The translations under genes and the position numbers were made by a program. A stretch of 23,302 nt of DNA from a virus: the IMG/VR virus record IMGVR_UViG_3300047548_000092, positions 1 to 23,302 of that record; one strand, written 5' to 3'. This document shows positions 21,081-23,302 of the stretch, one piece after another. Numbering within the stretch: position 1 is the stretch's first letter; each line of letters begins with the position of its first letter. Under the pieces are notes generated by a model. It was not told where the DNA came from. It ran no database searches and saw only the letters and a list, made by a program, of their open reading frames with translations.

Positions 21081-22622
21081 TCAGGCTCCCATCCAAGAGG
21101 TTGTAACTGTTCCATTTTGCGCGTTGCGGCGCGGGACTGCGCGGTCATTGTACTCCCGATGTGCAACAGGAAACGCAAAAGTCACGGCGATGGCATCAGC
21201 GGCATCCGGTGAGGCCAATCCACGGGCTTTCATTTCCTTCTTGCCCTCCAAGAATATGGTGCCCGCAGAGTTGGGCTTCTTCATCGGCCCGATCAGATCC
21301 GCCTTGAGCAACCTGTCCTGCGGTAAACTGGCCGACTTGAGCCAGTCGCGCATGGCTCCCCAAATCTCGGCCCTCTTGTTGCCCCACATCACGGGATTTT
21401 TGGCTTTCCAGCCGAAGTTGACGCCGCGCACTTTGTACTTCTGCTCGGTGAGCCTGTCAAGGATGCCGTACCCGAGGCCACCCTCGTCGATCACAGTCAG
21501 TGCTGGGCGGTACTCCTCGATGGCGTCAATGACGTGGCCCACGGTGGTCATGGTGTCGTCACCCCGAAACCGCTTGATCGCCACGATGTCGCGCCCACGG
21601 CGCACGGCAATCACGGTGGAGTCCATGCCGCCCCGGGCCGGGTCCACGCCGATCACGATGGGTGCGGTCATGTCCTTGTACTGGGGGCGCTTCATGGCGT
21701 CATCGACGAGGTGGGGCGCGATGAACTGGTCTTGGCCGGACTTAGGGAAATCCCCATAGACCTCGACCCGGGCCTCGTCGGAGTCCTCGCCGTACTCCTC
21801 AATGATCTGCTGGTAGATGGTCTTGTCGGTTCCCTCGACTGTGCGGGCGTCGATCTTCTCGGATTCCCAAAAGTCGCGCTTGTTGCCGTCCACGGCCTCG
21901 TAGAAGTACCCGGTGTTGCGACGGCCGTTGGAGAACGCGAACCAGTACCGATCAAGGATGTTCTCCGTAAAGAAGCCCGCCGCCACGGACCAGATCGAGT
22001 CCGGGATACCCGAGGCTTCGTCGAAGATCACCATCATGCCGTCCATGTTGTGAACACCGGCGTAGGCGTCTGGGTTCTCCTCGCTCCACAGCTTGCCCTC
22101 GGCTCCCCAGTACCGGGTGCCTTTCTTGAGGTCACGCTCGACCAACTCGGTCAGCCACGCCGCTGGGTTCAGCGAGGTGGCCGTCGGCTCCCACCAGTGG
22201 GCGTTGATCGCCATCGTGACCCATTTGGTCAACTCACCCCATGTCACTTTGCGCAACTGGTTCTCGCTGTTGGCCGACACGATCACGCTGGAGCCGATGC
22301 GGGTGGTCAGCATCCACAGGATCAGCCACGACACGAGGGCAGACTTACCCACACCCCGGCCAGAGGACACAGCGCGGCGCAGGGCGTCGATCAGATCACC
22401 CTCGGTCAGTTTGCCCCGGTTGTCGCGGATGAACTGTGCGATGCGGCGAAGGGTTCTGCGCTGCCACGCCCGGGGTGCTTTGAAGTGTTCGAGTGGGGTG
22501 TTCTTCTGTCCCCAAGGGAACGCGAACAGAACGAACGCCTCGGGGTCGTCCTTAATGTTCGGACTCCACAACTGCGACATCAGCAGTTGCTCCTCCTCGG
22601 GCGAGTAGCGCATCTTCTGCAT
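21081..22622 (-). CDS. terL: Terminase large subunit
   Basis: 513 aa from the ATG at 22622, which overlaps the stop of the 22-aa ORF as TGATG; a TTG at 22634 is the alternative start. The ATPase domain shows Walker A SGRGVGKS at about 87-94 and Walker B MVIFDEA near 197-203 with catalytic E just after D. The nuclease domain shows VIGVDPARGG (D about 327), VIDEGG (D/E about 379-380) and SPDAADAI (D about 473 and 476), the usual acidic set. The protein pumps DNA into the procapsid through the portal and cuts the concatemer. Confidence 0.95.
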   Translation of the reverse strand: MQKMRYSPEEEQLLMSQLWSPNIKDDPEAFVLFAFPWGQKNTPLEHFKAPRAWQRRTLRRIAQFIRDNRGKLTEGDLIDALRRAVSSGRGVGKSALVSWLILWMLTTRIGSSVIVSANSENQLRKVTWGELTKWVTMAINAHWWEPTATSLNPAAWLTELVERDLKKGTRYWGAEGKLWSEENPDAYAGVHNMDGMMVIFDEASGIPDSIWSVAAGFFTENILDRYWFAFSNGRRNTGYFYEAVDGNKRDFWESEKIDARTVEGTDKTIYQQIIEEYGEDSDEARVEVYGDFPKSGQDQFIAPHLVDDAMKRPQYKDMTAPIVIGVDPARGGMDSTVIAVRRGRDIVAIKRFRGDDTMTTVGHVIDAIEEYRPALTVIDEGGLGYGILDRLTEQKYKVRGVNFGWKAKNPVMWGNKRAEIWGAMRDWLKSASLPQDRLLKADLIGPMKKPNSAGTIFLEGKKEMKARGLASPDAADAIAVTFAFPVAHREYNDRAVPRRNAQNGTVTTSWMGA

Positions 22623-22690
22623 CAGGTCATCCAATCGCCAACGGCGTTTGCCAGCAGTACGACCACCAGCCCAATCAGGATCATCGTCAT
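22622..22690 (-). CDS. 22-aa hydrophobic peptide ORF between terS and terL
   Basis: A 22-codon ORF too short for usual gene callers. Its ATG at 22690 overlaps the terS stop as ATGA, and its TGA overlaps the terL ATG as TGATG. A perfect GGAGG (22698-22702) lies 7 nt upstream, stronger than the sites of its neighbours. The peptide has MILIGLVVVLLANAVG, enough for one short membrane span, then DWMT. It may be a true membrane peptide or only a leader that couples terS and terL translation. Confidence 0.55.
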   Translation of the reverse strand: MTMILIGLVVVLLANAVGDWMT

Positions 22691-23253
22691 GAGTTGTCCT
22701 CCAGTCTCGGGGTCACATCGACCACCTCTGCCTCGATCACCCGGGCTTGGGCCTGCGCCAGCGCCTCAGTGATCGAGATCGTCCCACCCAACTCGATCTG
22801 CTTGGTTTCCCCATAGCGTTTCTTGTTGTGGGCACCCATGAGCCACTTGCGCGTGTCGATGCGCAGCTTGTCGCGGTTCACCGTGTCGTTTGATTGCGGG
22901 TCAACCGCTTCGACCCCATCGGCAATCTCAAGAATCTCCCCGGCCATGAACTCGGTGCGCATCTCCTGTGCCTCCTTGAATCGCTCGTGGCGCTGGGGGT
23001 CGCGCTTGATCCAGCGCAGGAAGTCCTCATAGGACACGACTCGATGGTCGTCCTCGATCAAGGACTGAAGGGAGCGGCCACGATAGATGTCCTCGATCAC
23101 CCGTTCGAAGATTTGCTCATATTCGAGGTGCAGCAGTTCACGCGCCGACTTGCTGGGGCGCGGGGGCTTGGGGTCTGGGCACGATAGCCAGCTTGGCAGT
23201 GGAGTTTCACCGGTGACAACCGTGCCTACGGATGCGGGGTTTGCGTGTTCCAT
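22687..23253 (-). CDS. terS: Terminase small subunit (Sf6-type)
   Basis: 188 aa. The middle RGRSLQSLIEDDHRVVSYED, FLRWIKRDPQRHERFKEAQE and EILEIADG, followed by RDKLRIDTRKWLMGAHNKKR and YGETKQIEL, is the pattern of the Sf6-type small terminase family: a helix-turn-helix-like N-terminal domain and a helical oligomer core. It recognises the packaging site and feeds DNA to the large subunit. The first ~35 residues (Pro-rich, VVTGETPLPSWLSCPDPKPP) look like a flexible extension. No ribosome site is seen before the ATG at 23253, and the frame stays open to the window edge, so the true start may lie outside. Confidence 0.88.
   Translation of the reverse strand: MEHANPASVGTVVTGETPLPSWLSCPDPKPPRPSKSARELLHLEYEQIFERVIEDIYRGRSLQSLIEDDHRVVSYEDFLRWIKRDPQRHERFKEAQEMRTEFMAGEILEIADGVEAVDPQSNDTVNRDKLRIDTRKWLMGAHNKKRYGETKQIELGGTISITEALAQAQARVIEAEVVDVTPRLEDNS
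22698..22702 (-). promoter_or_regulatory. Strong ribosome site for the 22-aa ORF
   Basis: GGAGG on the minus strand, 7 nt before the ATG at 22690. It sits inside the end of terS and decides that the small ORF, and through overlap terL, is translated from here. Confidence 0.7.
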
Positions 23254-23302
23254 AGTGACAGTGATGCTAACACGGATGGGGGAGTTGTGGAATATGTGGA
23301 GC

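Noticed and set aside
21534-22772. 412-codon open frame on the plus strand
   Set aside because: Antisense to terL and terS, which show clear catalytic and family motifs; the translation is His/Val/Gly-rich and resembles no protein.
1-23302. tRNA genes, CRISPR arrays, integrase and attachment sites, insertion sequences
   Set aside because: No intergenic space large enough for a tRNA except short gaps without cloverleaf-like sequence; no spaced repeats, recombinase motifs or terminal inverted repeats were seen.

Overview
The window looks like part of a tailed-phage genome (or prophage) with a P22-like, short-tailed (podovirus) virion. The evidence is one unbroken minus-strand cluster holding recognisable versions of the Sf6-type small terminase, the large terminase, P22-type portal, scaffold and coat, the P22 gp4- and gp10-like tail-neck proteins, three injection-type proteins and a lysis cassette. 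Dense, overlapping, moderately high-GC genes and the style of the small early proteins (the recurrent LYTHPQPAQ, AEREAC and LLELAAKAAG phrases) suggest a proteobacterial host, probably a beta- or gammaproteobacterium. The host is an inference. No integrase, repressor, replication gene, tRNA or CRISPR array lies in the window, so lifestyle cannot be decided.

Layout. (1) About 1-2742, plus strand: twelve very small genes whose ends overlap almost everywhere by ATGA, GTGA or a few bases, many with strong AAGGAG-type ribosome sites about 6 nt from the start. This is probably the tail of an early or accessory operon whose promoter lies outside the window. Functions are unknown; several products carry paired cysteines like small zinc ribbons. 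(2) 2735-23253, minus strand, read right to left: packaging (terS, a 22-codon membrane-peptide ORF, terL), a small lysine-rich protein, a GroES-like co-chaperonin, portal, a helical protein, two small proteins, a three-gene tail fibre/tailspike cassette, scaffold, coat, a possible decoration protein, neck proteins, further tail/structural proteins, a cupin, three injection/internal proteins, then a membrane protein, lysozyme and holin. The two arrays converge and overlap by 8 bp at 2735-2742 with no terminator between them.

Regulation visible in the sequence. The scaffold-coat pair seems to be its own transcription unit. A TTGACA/TAAGAT promoter with a 20-bp perfect palindrome between its boxes lies just upstream of scaffold. 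A UUCG-loop terminator follows the coat gene, and a second terminator with the same 14-nt core follows the next gene. This would give an abundant capsid message separate from the rest of the late genes.

Most unusual points: the translationally coupled 22-aa hydrophobic ORF between terS and terL; the palindromic promoter and twin terminators around the capsid genes; a co-chaperonin gene beside the portal; an AT-richer tailspike cassette placed between portal and scaffold; and a palindrome plus an in-frame 26-bp direct repeat in the first early gene. There is no stretch of 300 bases without a gene; the longest gap is 83 bp, at 14887-14969.
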